A stretch of 9,222 nucleotides of DNA from an uncultured Sphingobacteriia bacterium (GTDB lineage Bacteria; Bacteroidota; Bacteroidia; Chitinophagales; Chitinophagaceae): NCBI GenBank assembly GCA_945957225.1, contig CAMFKK010000066.1, positions 1 through 9,222 on the forward strand. Direction: 5' to 3'. The number at the start of each line of letters is the position of its first letter. The first letter of the stretch is position 1. Made by a program: the position numbers and the translations under genes. Shown one piece after another: positions 1 to 6,012 of the stretch. Below the pieces are notes generated by a model, which did not search any database, had not been told where the DNA came from, and was given only the letters and a program-made list of their open reading frames with translations.

Positions 1-960
1 AGACAGGGTGGTGGATTTGGTAGAAAACTGATGACGGATAATGGCGTGGAAGCAGCGCTAATATCGGCGGCAGCCAAGTGTCCCGTGCAAGTGCAGTGGA
101 CCAGAGAAGACGATATGCAAAACGATTTTTATCGCCCAGCAGAAATGTATCGCTATCGCGCAGCACTAACTGCAGATAAATTATTGGCATGGCATCAATC
201 AGGTGTGGGTATTGGCAGGGCCATTAGAGGCGATAGTTATGTGGCAGGTGCCATAGAAAATTATCTATCAGAAGGACAAGGACTCAAGAGCAATACACCA
301 ACTGGTTGGTGGCGTGCTCCGGGTGCTAACACATTAGCATTTGTAGCAGAAACTTTTATGGATGAGGTTTGCACAGAACTCAAAGTGGATCCCATTGCGT
401 ATAGATTACAATTGTTTGAAGCCGCCAAACAAAAGCCTGTAGGAAAACTGGATTATAATCCTGATAAATACAAGAGCGTTGTTGAACTGGTGGCTAAAAT
501 GTCAAATTGGGGAACAAAAACCCCAGGCATCTTTCGTGGCTTTGCTACTTGGTTCTCTTTTAATACCTATGTAGCACAAGTGGTAGATATTAAAATGGAA
601 AAAGGCAGACCCAAAGTGGTGAAAGTGTACTGTGCGGTAAACTGCGGAAGAGTCATCAACCTTAGTGGTGCAGAAAACCAAATTCAAGGAGCTGTAGTTG
701 ATGGGATTTGTCACGCTATGTTCCCCAAAGTAACTTTTGTGAATGGTGCTGTTGTAGAAAAGAATTTCTATAGTTACAATATGCTAAAAATTAAAGACGC
801 GCCACTAGATGTTGCCGTACAATTTGTAGCATCGGAAGAAGCGCCAACTGGTTTGGGAGAACCCGCGCTACCTCCAGTGGCAGCAGCATTATCTAGTGCA
901 ATCTTTGCAGCCACAGGAAAGCGGATTAGGAAAATGCCTTTTGTAGAGCAGATGAGTTAA
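1..960 (+). CDS. Molybdopterin-binding large subunit of a xanthine dehydrogenase/aldehyde oxidase-family enzyme (IorB-like), 3' part only
   Basis: The reading frame is open from base 1, so the gene begins upstream; 319 codons plus TAA are visible, which I judge to be under half of a typical subunit of about 700-750 residues. The fragment opens with RQGGGFGRK, the glycine-rich motif of molybdenum hydroxylase large subunits. Further on are GWWRAPG (about residues 101-107), the loop facing the molybdenum site, and GLGEPALPP near the C-terminus, whose Glu (codon 859-861) aligns with the general-base glutamate of xanthine dehydrogenase. RGFATWFSFNTYVAQVVDI resembles the isoquinoline 1-oxidoreductase beta subunit (IorB) more than true xanthine dehydrogenase. 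Such enzymes hydroxylate N-heterocycles or aldehydes and need a separate small [2Fe-2S] subunit; none follows here, so a partner should lie upstream. The substrate cannot be told. The ATG at 31 is internal, since the conserved motif precedes it. Family call is firm, subfamily is probable. Confidence 0.9.
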   Translation, partial: RQGGGFGRKLMTDNGVEAALISAAAKCPVQVQWTREDDMQNDFYRPAEMYRYRAALTADKLLAWHQSGVGIGRAIRGDSYVAGAIENYLSEGQGLKSNTPTGWWRAPGANTLAFVAETFMDEVCTELKVDPIAYRLQLFEAAKQKPVGKLDYNPDKYKSVVELVAKMSNWGTKTPGIFRGFATWFSFNTYVAQVVDIKMEKGRPKVVKVYCAVNCGRVINLSGAENQIQGAVVDGICHAMFPKVTFVNGAVVEKNFYSYNMLKIKDAPLDVAVQFVASEEAPTGLGEPALPPVAAALSSAIFAATGKRIRKMPFVEQMS

Positions 961-978
961 TCATTAATATTAATATTT

Positions 979-1019
979 AAAACAGGTATTGCATCTCATC
1001 AATGCGTACCTGTTTTTTT
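979..1019 (+). terminator. Rho-independent terminator after the molybdenum hydroxylase gene, probably bidirectional
   Basis: The outer arms AAAACAGGTA (979-988) and TACCTGTTTT (1007-1016) pair perfectly. An inner pair GCAT (991-994) with ATGC (1002-1005) closes a 7-nt loop. A run of seven T (1013-1019) follows on the plus strand. The hairpin starts 18 nt after the TAA of the plus gene. Its right half lies inside the last codons of the convergent minus-strand gene. The minus-strand exit is AT-rich with a weaker T run, so termination in both directions is plausible. Confidence 0.8.
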
Positions 1020-1934
1020 AATTCCATACACCTGTTTTCTCATCTCCCTCAAAGAACCAATTAAAACATAATATTCATATTCATAAACGGCATTCTTACC
1101 AATGATAGCATCTTTAATAGGTGCTATGTAGGAGGTTGAAGTACTTAAAGCCTCTTTATCAGGGTCCCCCGCCATTCCAGCCAAAAACATAGTGCATTGT
1201 GGATTATAAACAAGCATGCCAAATTCAGTATCATCCACAAATGCCATCCAGTTTTCAGATATTTCTTTATACCTACCCCAAAATCCACTAGCAAGATTTT
1301 TTACGTCTAACTTTTTGTATGGTTCATTGGTAAAAGGAGCATTTCCTTCATAGGTAAAAAGGTTTTTCAAAGCAGAGATGGGATAAACAGCTGGTAATTC
1401 TTGGTTACGCATCAAACTGTCTCCATAGATCTGATCGGTACGGTGACAGATAAGCTTATTTCTAATGGTCAAGATATTTCCGTTCAAAAATGTCCACTGT
1501 TCCATTTCCGCTTCGGCAGGGCGGTTATTCATATCCCATTGCATGGGAATGCATTTTACATACAGACTGTCTTTTGATTGTTTGTAGTCAAGAATTTTGG
1601 CGCGATTGCCAAAGGCATCGCCTACTTGAATGGGGTTCCATGACCAGGGTGACCAATTGGATGATTGTCCTTCTGCTTTTCTATCAAGGCTTTTACCAGC
1701 ATAATAAGATTGTTGAATATATCGGCCTTCGTCAGCAATATTTACCAAACTGCGTTGAGATCCTGCATTGGAAATCCATGAAATGGCACCGCCCCTAGTA
1801 AGGTCAAATTTTACTGTCAGCTTTCCATTATCAGCCACCAATTCTTTAGGTGTTTGTGTATTTATCTGTTGATCTGTTTGCCCCAAACAAATATTATAGA
1901 TGAGCAATACAGAAAGAATAAAACTGATTCTCAT
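999..1934 (-). CDS. Exported protein of unknown function, possible beta-sandwich (galactose-mutarotase-like) fold
   Basis: I do not recognise a named family. I chose the ATG at 1934 (311 residues) because it starts a clear signal peptide, MRISFILSVLLIYNICLGQ, with cleavage likely before or at Gln19. An upstream in-frame ATG at 2012 would put 26 unlike residues before it. The cysteine at 16 lacks a good lipobox, so a soluble periplasmic or secreted protein is more likely than a lipoprotein. The mature part begins with NGKLTVKFDLTRGGAISWIS (about 36-55), which reads like the first strands of a beta-sandwich of the galactose mutarotase type. QQSYYAG (74-80) and the Trp-rich WSWNPIQVGD (97-106) look like conserved, possibly carbohydrate-facing motifs. 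The rest is rich in aromatic residues. The fold and any link to carbohydrate are inference; no catalytic residue can be named. It is transcribed alone, divergent from the membrane gene at 2075. Confidence 0.7.
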   Translation of the reverse strand: MRISFILSVLLIYNICLGQTDQQINTQTPKELVADNGKLTVKFDLTRGGAISWISNAGSQRSLVNIADEGRYIQQSYYAGKSLDRKAEGQSSNWSPWSWNPIQVGDAFGNRAKILDYKQSKDSLYVKCIPMQWDMNNRPAEAEMEQWTFLNGNILTIRNKLICHRTDQIYGDSLMRNQELPAVYPISALKNLFTYEGNAPFTNEPYKKLDVKNLASGFWGRYKEISENWMAFVDDTEFGMLVYNPQCTMFLAGMAGDPDKEALSTSTSYIAPIKDAIIGKNAVYEYEYYVLIGSLREMRKQVYGIKKTGTH

Positions 1935-2074
1935 GACTATTTTATATGTGGTAAAATAATGGATTGCGAATCTTGAAGCTAAGAATATTTGATCTAAATG
2001 AAAATGAAACAAATAATTTATTGTAACAATCTTCTAGTTTTATCGTTAAAAAGGTTGTTAGATTTCTATACAAG

Positions 2075-2797
2075 ATGAAACAAAAAAATGAAATCATTAG
2101 TATGACCAACAATAGAAAAAATATATTTATTTATACCATTTTCTTATTGATTGCAGTTTCAGGAATGGTATATGGCAATGCCATAAAAAATTCATTTAGC
2201 GGATTAAGAATTTGGAAGATAGAGAATATTCTTTGGCTATGTTTAGGTATCCCATTTTTGTTCTTGCAAACAGCTGCAACACTTCCTAATTTTTTAGAAG
2301 CAACTGTTTCAAATAAAAAAAGGTTGCTGCAACCTTTTTTTATTGGAGCTGTATTTGGACTCTTAGACATCATTGTATTCAAGCTCATGCAACACCCAGA
2401 GCCTTACACATCCTTGCCTCCATTTTTACAACCCTTTCCTTATTCTTTGTTCTTGTATTTTTCAGGCGCCCTTGAAATAGAAGTTTTTTATAGGCTTATT
2501 CCTTTAACGCTAATTTTACTAATAGGGAAAAGAGTGGCAGGCGGAAATTATTTTAAGTATTTTTTTTGGACAGCCATTGTTGTTACATCTCTTAGAGAAC
2601 CATTAGAACAAACGCCAACTGGAGATCTTTGGTTGGTTTGCTATTCTTTATTGACTGGATTTTTAATGAACTATTTGCAAGCCATCTATTATACAAAAGC
2701 AGGTTTTCTTGCTTCATTAACTTTAAGACTGGGCCATTATTTATTTTGGCATATTCTTCTGGGGATCTACGTTCAATATGTTGAATTAGTCAGGTAG
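2075..2797 (+). CDS. Polytopic membrane protein, degenerate CPBP (CAAX protease/Abi)-like
   Basis: The protein has 240 residues with about six hydrophobic segments (near 17-35, 52-70, 88-106, 122-132/141-152, 161-175, 187-205 and 222-238). CPBP intramembrane proteases carry EExxxR, then FxxxH and HxxxN/H in later helices. Here the first motif position reads E134-I-E136-V-F-Y-R140, so the E four before Arg is kept but its neighbour is Ile. Near the end LRLGHYLFWH gives H221 and H226, plausible metal ligands. The similarity is weak, so this may be a catalytically dead relative or an unrelated membrane protein. SLREPLEQ (172-179) adds conserved-looking charges between helices. The ATG at 2075 is used; a second in-frame ATG at 2102 would also keep all helices, and no clear ribosome site decides between them. 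No partner is evident: the gene is single, divergent from the left neighbour and convergent with the right one. Confidence 0.6.
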   Translation: MKQKNEIISMTNNRKNIFIYTIFLLIAVSGMVYGNAIKNSFSGLRIWKIENILWLCLGIPFLFLQTAATLPNFLEATVSNKKRLLQPFFIGAVFGLLDIIVFKLMQHPEPYTSLPPFLQPFPYSLFLYFSGALEIEVFYRLIPLTLILLIGKRVAGGNYFKYFFWTAIVVTSLREPLEQTPTGDLWLVCYSLLTGFLMNYLQAIYYTKAGFLASLTLRLGHYLFWHILLGIYVQYVELVR

Positions 2798-2853
2798 GTA
2801 AAATGGTTTTGAAACAATGCTGCCATTATTCCGTGTTTGAACAAGTGACTTTC

Positions 2854-2874
2854 AGCATTAATAATGCTCTTTTT
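2854..2874 (+). terminator. Possible weak terminator between convergent genes
   Basis: Arms AGCAT (2854-2858) and ATGCT (2864-2868) enclose a 5-nt loop, and CTCTTTTT-like T-rich sequence follows on the plus strand. The stem is only 5 bp and AT-rich. It overlaps the last codons of the minus-strand gene ending at 2858. Position, about 57 nt after the TAG of the membrane gene, is the main support. Confidence 0.35.
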
Positions 2875-3247
2875 GCACCCTTGCTACTAATTCAGTATCA
2901 ATTAATTCTAAGGATAATACCATGTCCTTGACCGTTTCCTTATATTTCTTAAAATGGGGCGTTACAATATGGGATTGATAAGCTTCAGGACTAGCGTAGA
3001 CTTCTAAAATAGTTATTTGTGATGCATCCTTTTTGTCAGCAACAACATTATAAGATAATACACCAGGTTCTAATTGAATGGCCGCATTCATCTGCTCTTT
3101 TAAGGCAGATGTATATTTGTCCAATTGACTAGCATCTACCTTGATTTTTGCAATTCTGTACATTTTATTTCCGTCTTGTGCATTTGAATTAAAACAAACT
3201 AGGATCAATAGACCTAGAAAAAATGTAGTGTGTAGGACTCGATTCAT
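2858..3247 (-). CDS. Exported antibiotic biosynthesis monooxygenase (ABM)-fold protein
   Basis: 129 residues. Residues 1-23 form a signal peptide (hydrophobic FFLGLLILVCF, then SNA|Q), so the product is exported to the periplasm. The rest fits one dimeric alpha-beta-barrel ABM domain of about 95 residues: strand MYRIAKIKVDA (29-39), helix LDKYTSALKEQMNAAIQ, the family's EPGVLSY turn (60-66), strand ITILEVYAS (78-86), then EAYQSHIVTPHFKKY (88-102), the characteristic helix with SH...PHF. Members are cofactor-free quinol monooxygenases (YgiN-like), haem-degrading enzymes, or have no known activity. The substrate here is unknown; H93 and H98 are the residues one would suspect. Most family members are cytoplasmic, so the signal peptide is notable. 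It lies downstream of tRNA-Asn on the same strand, separated by a strong hairpin; no good promoter was seen in the 55 nt between. Confidence 0.82.
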   Translation of the reverse strand: MNRVLHTTFFLGLLILVCFNSNAQDGNKMYRIAKIKVDASQLDKYTSALKEQMNAAIQLEPGVLSYNVVADKKDASQITILEVYASPEAYQSHIVTPHFKKYKETVKDMVLSLELIDTELVARVQKEHY

Positions 3248-3257
3248 ATGTAAAATT

Positions 3258-3292
3258 AAAAAAGGTTACACTTTAAAAGTATAACCTTTTTT
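3258..3292 (-). terminator. Strong hairpin terminator downstream of tRNA-Asn
   Basis: An 11-bp perfect stem pairs AAAAAAGGTTA (3258-3268) with TAACCTTTTTT (3282-3292). A second 4-bp pairing (ACTT 3270-3273 with AAGT 3277-3280) nearly closes the loop. Read on the minus strand it starts 9 nt after the tRNA 3' end and ends in a T run, so it fits tRNA termination. The A and T flanks are symmetrical, so it could also stop plus-strand transcription. It stands only 10 nt upstream of the ABM-fold gene start, so that gene needs read-through or a start of its own. Confidence 0.8.
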
Positions 3293-3301
3293 ATTCTGTT
3301 G

Positions 3302-3375
3302 CTCCCCAATCAGGACTTGAACCTGAGACCCTCTGATTAACAGTCAGATGCTCTAACCAACTGAGCTATTGAGGA
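3302..3375 (-). tRNA. tRNA-Asn (anticodon GTT)
   Basis: The minus strand folds into a complete 74-nt cloverleaf. The acceptor stem TCCTCAA pairs with TTGGGGA (one G-U pair). The D arm is GCTC-AGTTGGTTA-GAGC. The anticodon arm is TCTGA-CTGTTAA-TCAGA, giving anticodon GTT for asparagine. The variable loop is GGGTC, and the T arm is TCAGG-TTCAAGT-CCTGA. The discriminator base is G at 3302. The 3' CCA is not encoded (the genome continues C-A-A), so CCA must be added by nucleotidyltransferase. A consensus promoter lies upstream and a hairpin terminator downstream, so it is a single-gene transcription unit. Confidence 0.97.
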
Positions 3376-3408
3376 GTGTTCCATTTCCGATTTCTCGTTA
3401 ATGGGCAG

Positions 3409-3438
3409 CAAAAATAGGGAAAAATGGTTAGTAACAAA
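3409..3438 (-). promoter_or_regulatory. Bacteroidota-type promoter of tRNA-Asn
   Basis: On the minus strand the -33 element TTTG (3435-3438) is followed, after an 18-nt spacer, by TATTTTTG (3409-3416), a full match to the -7 consensus TAnnTTTG of the Bacteroidota housekeeping sigma factor. Transcription would start near 3402, about 25 nt before the mature tRNA 5' end at 3375. It is the best promoter match I found in the window. Confidence 0.75.
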
Positions 3439-3455
3439 ATTTCCACCCAAAAAAT

Positions 3456-3809
3456 TTACCAATTAAAAAGACTGGATTCCGGAATTCCTATAAATAATCC
3501 CTCTTCACGCTGTTCCACGGGGTAAGTTTTTAGATAATAACCCTCGCCACTGGTATTGCGGCCATTACGGGTATCAAATTTGAACCTGTGGAGGGGGCAG
3601 ACAATCTTGCCCGTGGCGTCTAGGAACCCCTCAGACATGATTCCGCCGGAGTGGGGGCACTTATGGGCACAAGCGCTGACCTGACCCTCAAATAGGCTTA
3701 CAGTAATGGTCTTTCCCGCCACTTCTACTTGGGCTAACTGGTTGGATTTCCATGGAATGGCATCGGCCGATAAGGCCAATAAATGCCATTGATAGCTTTT
3801 CTCCGCCAT
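3456..3809 (-). CDS. Rieske-type [2Fe-2S] ferredoxin-like protein
   Basis: 117 residues forming a single Rieske domain. The cluster ligands are visible: C47-A-H49 in CAHKCPHSGG and C71-P-L-H74 in CPLHRFKFD, followed by the GEGYYLKTYPV strand usual for this fold. There is no signal peptide or membrane segment, so it is a soluble cytoplasmic electron carrier similar to NirD-like or dioxygenase-type Rieske ferredoxins. An extra Cys51-Pro-His53 follows the first box, as often seen in the family. Its redox partner is not in the window. The ATG at 3809 is 3 nt after the hflX stop codon, so the two genes are probably co-transcribed and translationally linked, with hflX first. No clear terminator was seen after its stop; the tRNA promoter begins 18 nt further along. 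Confidence 0.92.
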   Translation of the reverse strand: MAEKSYQWHLLALSADAIPWKSNQLAQVEVAGKTITVSLFEGQVSACAHKCPHSGGIMSEGFLDATGKIVCPLHRFKFDTRNGRNTSGEGYYLKTYPVEQREEGLFIGIPESSLFNW

Positions 3810-3812
3810 AGA

Positions 3813-5000
3813 TTAATACAATTGGGTTCTGTATGGGTAGCGCACCTGGTATTGGTTGCGTACTTTCTCCAGAATCTGACCCCTTAGGGCTTCAATATTG
3901 TTTCGCTCAACTGCAGAAACAAACACGCAATTATTATTGGTAATCTGGTCCCATTTGTCTTTCAAATCTTGCAGAATCTCTTCTTTAACGCAGTCTTCTA
4001 GCCATTCGTCAAATGTGCGCTCAGCATAAAGATCCATCTTATTGAAGATGGTTAAAATGGGTTTTTCAAATGCGTTTAATTCCTGTAAAGTCTTGTTCAC
4101 CACGCCAATCTGGTCTTCATATTGGGGGTGAGAAACGTCTACCACGTGCAAGAGAATATCGGCTTCGCGCACCTCGTCAAGGGTGCTCTTAAAGCTCTCA
4201 ACCAAGTGGTGAGGCAGTTTGCGAATAAACCCTACCGTATCGCTCAGCAAAAAAGGCGTGTTTTCAAAAACCAGCTTGCGGGTTGTGGTATCTAGGGTTG
4301 CAAAGAGTTTGTTCTCGGCAAATACATCGCTCTTGCTCAACAGATTCATGAGTGTGCTCTTGCCCACATTGGTATAACCCACCAGGGCAACGCGAATAAA
4401 TTCGCCACGCTCCTTGCGTTGGGTAAATGCCTGTTTGTCAATTTCGCTTAAGCGTTTGCGCAGGAGCGATATCTTGTCTTTGACAATACGTCTATCGGTT
4501 TCAATCTCGGTTTCACCTGGGCCCCTGGATCCAATTCCTCCCCCTTGGCGTTCCAAGTGGGTCCACATGCCTTTTAATCGCGGTAGCAAATATTGGTATT
4601 GGGCCAATTCTACCTGTACTTTGGATTGCGCTGTGCGTGCGCGATTGGCAAAAATGTCCAGAATCAAATCACTCCGGTCAATGGTTTTGACCTTGAGCTC
4701 TTTTTCAATATTTAATAATTGGGATCCTGTAAGTTCATCGTCAAAAATGACTAGGGTAATATTGCGACCATTGAGATAGTCCTTAATTTCTTCTAGTTTA
4801 CCCTTTCCCACAAATGTGCGGCTATCTGGATGGGGCAAACGCTGGGTAAATCTTTTCACCGTGGTGGCTCCAGCAGTTTCGGCCAGAAATTCCAACTCAT
4901 CTAAATATTCGGTAACCTGCTCTTGGGTATTGTCTTTTTGAATTAGACCCACCAGAACGGCATTCTGTTCAACTTTTAATCCTTGTTTTTTCTCAATCAA
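3813..5000 (-). CDS. hflX: GTPase HflX
   Basis: 395 residues with the standard HflX layout. An N-terminal HflX domain (about 10-140) contains HPDSRTFVGKGKLEEI (57-72). A glycine-rich connector follows (RQGGGIGSRGPGETEIE, 151-167). The GTPase domain has G1 GYTNVGKS (208-215), a TLDTTTR switch (235-241), G3 DTVG (254-257), G4 NKMD (320-323) and a G5-like SAVE near the end. HflX binds the large ribosomal subunit and splits or rescues stalled ribosomes under stress. The start is a TTG at 4998-5000: no in-frame ATG or GTG lies between it and an upstream stop, and the family-typical start region (AVLVGL) sits about 14 residues in. A TAnnTTTG element ends 17 nt upstream, leaving a very short leader. 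The Rieske gene follows after 3 nt. Confidence 0.96.
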   Translation of the reverse strand: MIEKKQGLKVEQNAVLVGLIQKDNTQEQVTEYLDELEFLAETAGATTVKRFTQRLPHPDSRTFVGKGKLEEIKDYLNGRNITLVIFDDELTGSQLLNIEKELKVKTIDRSDLILDIFANRARTAQSKVQVELAQYQYLLPRLKGMWTHLERQGGGIGSRGPGETEIETDRRIVKDKISLLRKRLSEIDKQAFTQRKERGEFIRVALVGYTNVGKSTLMNLLSKSDVFAENKLFATLDTTTRKLVFENTPFLLSDTVGFIRKLPHHLVESFKSTLDEVREADILLHVVDVSHPQYEDQIGVVNKTLQELNAFEKPILTIFNKMDLYAERTFDEWLEDCVKEEILQDLKDKWDQITNNNCVFVSAVERNNIEALRGQILEKVRNQYQVRYPYRTQLY

Positions 5001-5016
5001 TGCAAAACTATTTTGA

Positions 5017-5024
5017 CAAAGGTA
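5017..5024 (-). promoter_or_regulatory. Probable -7 promoter element of hflX
   Basis: TACCTTTG on the minus strand matches TAnnTTTG exactly. It lies between the terminator of the upstream beta-barrel gene and the TTG start of hflX. Transcription would begin near 5010, roughly 10 nt from the start codon. No good TTTG was found at the -33 spacing (TCTT occupies it), so the call rests on one element and its position. Confidence 0.5.
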
Positions 5025-5046
5025 GCTTTAGTAGGGCTATAAAAGA

Positions 5047-5075
5047 AAGCCCCCGTTATTTTTTAACGGGGGCTT
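5047..5075 (-). terminator. Strong rho-independent terminator of the outer-membrane protein gene
   Basis: A perfect 12-bp GC-rich stem pairs AAGCCCCCGTTA (5047-5058) with TAACGGGGGCTT (5064-5075) around a 5-nt loop. On the minus strand it is followed by TTTCTTTTAT. It starts about 20 nt after the stop of the beta-barrel gene (5096) and isolates hflX from it. Confidence 0.88.
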
Positions 5076-5095
5076 CAAGTATTTCAGGAAAAGGA

Positions 5096-5836
5096 TTATA
5101 AACCACTGATAGTCAATCCAAACGTATATTTATTCATGGTTGGGCCTGTACCATCTTTTAATACACCAAGTATAGAATAGCTGGCGTCAAGAGAAACTAT
5201 GCCATAACCAAAACGGCCAGTTAATGCCAAACTTGTACCATTCAAAAAGCGTTTATTGCTCTCTTTTTGTACATAAGTATTGCCATAAATGGTTTGACCA
5301 TTCTTGTTTACCAGGTTTTTACCCTTGGTATAAGACTTAAGTAAAGTTCCCACTTTTACACCCAACGCTGCTTTCCAAGATTTACCCGGATGTTCTGGAT
5401 CAGAAAAATACCTCAATTCCACTGGAGCTTCTAGATAAAGACTGGTGAGCTTGTATTTATTAAAATGGTCTACACTGTCTACATTGGTAAATGGCAGTTT
5501 GGCACTATTGGCTTTCAGATTTACATAAGTATTCTTGAAAAACATATTGCTGCTGGCAAAACCTACACCTAGACCCAAACTATAGTGGGGATTGGTTTTA
5601 AAAGGTTTATCCAACATGAAATAGAAGTTGAAATGCCTACTAAAACCACCAGTTCTAACGCTATCAGGACGTCCGGACCAAGCATCCATGCCATATTGAA
5701 TCATAAAATGGTCAGCTGGTCTACTAGAAAGATCAATTTTTGACCAGTCTTTCTTGGGTTTGGTAGGATTGAGGCTTTGGGCCTGAGAAAAAAAGGCAAT
5801 ACTGATTCCCAAAAGCAATAATAAAGTCTGTTTCAT
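5096..5836 (-). CDS. Outer-membrane beta-barrel protein (Bacteroidota porin-like/PorT-like family)
   Basis: 246 residues. Residues 1-20 are a signal peptide (MKQTLLLLLGISIAFFSQAQ) with cleavage after SQA. The mature chain is built of alternating polar and hydrophobic strands: HFNFYFMLDKPF, YSLGLGVGFASSNMFF, LTSLYLEAPVELRYF, WKAALGVKVGTLLKSY, SLALTGRFGYGIVSLDASYS and YTFGLTISGL at the C-terminus. YLEAPVELRY is the signature-like strand of small outer-membrane barrels common in this phylum. Length suits a barrel of roughly 8-10 strands. Such proteins are often of unknown role; transport, adhesion or structural roles are all possible. The gene is a single unit with its own terminator and a putative promoter, and is divergent from the signalling cluster at 6013. 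Confidence 0.85.
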   Translation of the reverse strand: MKQTLLLLLGISIAFFSQAQSLNPTKPKKDWSKIDLSSRPADHFMIQYGMDAWSGRPDSVRTGGFSRHFNFYFMLDKPFKTNPHYSLGLGVGFASSNMFFKNTYVNLKANSAKLPFTNVDSVDHFNKYKLTSLYLEAPVELRYFSDPEHPGKSWKAALGVKVGTLLKSYTKGKNLVNKNGQTIYGNTYVQKESNKRFLNGTSLALTGRFGYGIVSLDASYSILGVLKDGTGPTMNKYTFGLTISGL

Positions 5837-5860
5837 GTATCTGAATTAATGACGCGTTTC

Positions 5861-5881
5861 CGCACTAAGTGCGCAAAAATA
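5861..5881 (-). promoter_or_regulatory. Putative promoter with an overlapping palindrome for the outer-membrane protein gene
   Basis: On the minus strand TATTTTTG (5874-5881) matches the TAnnTTTG -7 element. Directly downstream lies the palindrome CGCACT-T-AGTGCG (plus-strand 5861-5873), which would cover the transcription start predicted near 5867. A -33 TTTG at the correct spacing is absent, so the promoter is tentative. The palindrome could be an operator or a 5' leader hairpin. Confidence 0.4.
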
Positions 5882-6012
5882 ATAGAAAAGCCTGCAAGGA
5901 CTGGTTAAAAATTAGGTAAATCGCACTCATTTGGCAATTTATTACACTATAAAGCCATAAATGCGGCTTAATTCTTTAATTTAGAAGCGAACCAACAGCA
6001 AAAAAGGGCGGA

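Noticed and set aside
1935..2012. N-terminal extension of the exported protein to an ATG at 2012
   Set aside because: It would bury the signal peptide behind 26 residues without signal-like character; the ATG at 1934 begins a normal signal peptide.
4414..4779. Plus-strand open frame of 121 codons inside hflX
   Set aside because: It is antisense to the conserved linker of HflX; the product is Ser/Arg-rich with no domain.
5952..5969. AAGCC...GGCTT hairpin upstream of the REC-Hpt gene
   Set aside because: Only 5 bp with an 8-nt loop and no T tract; no riboswitch or terminator features.
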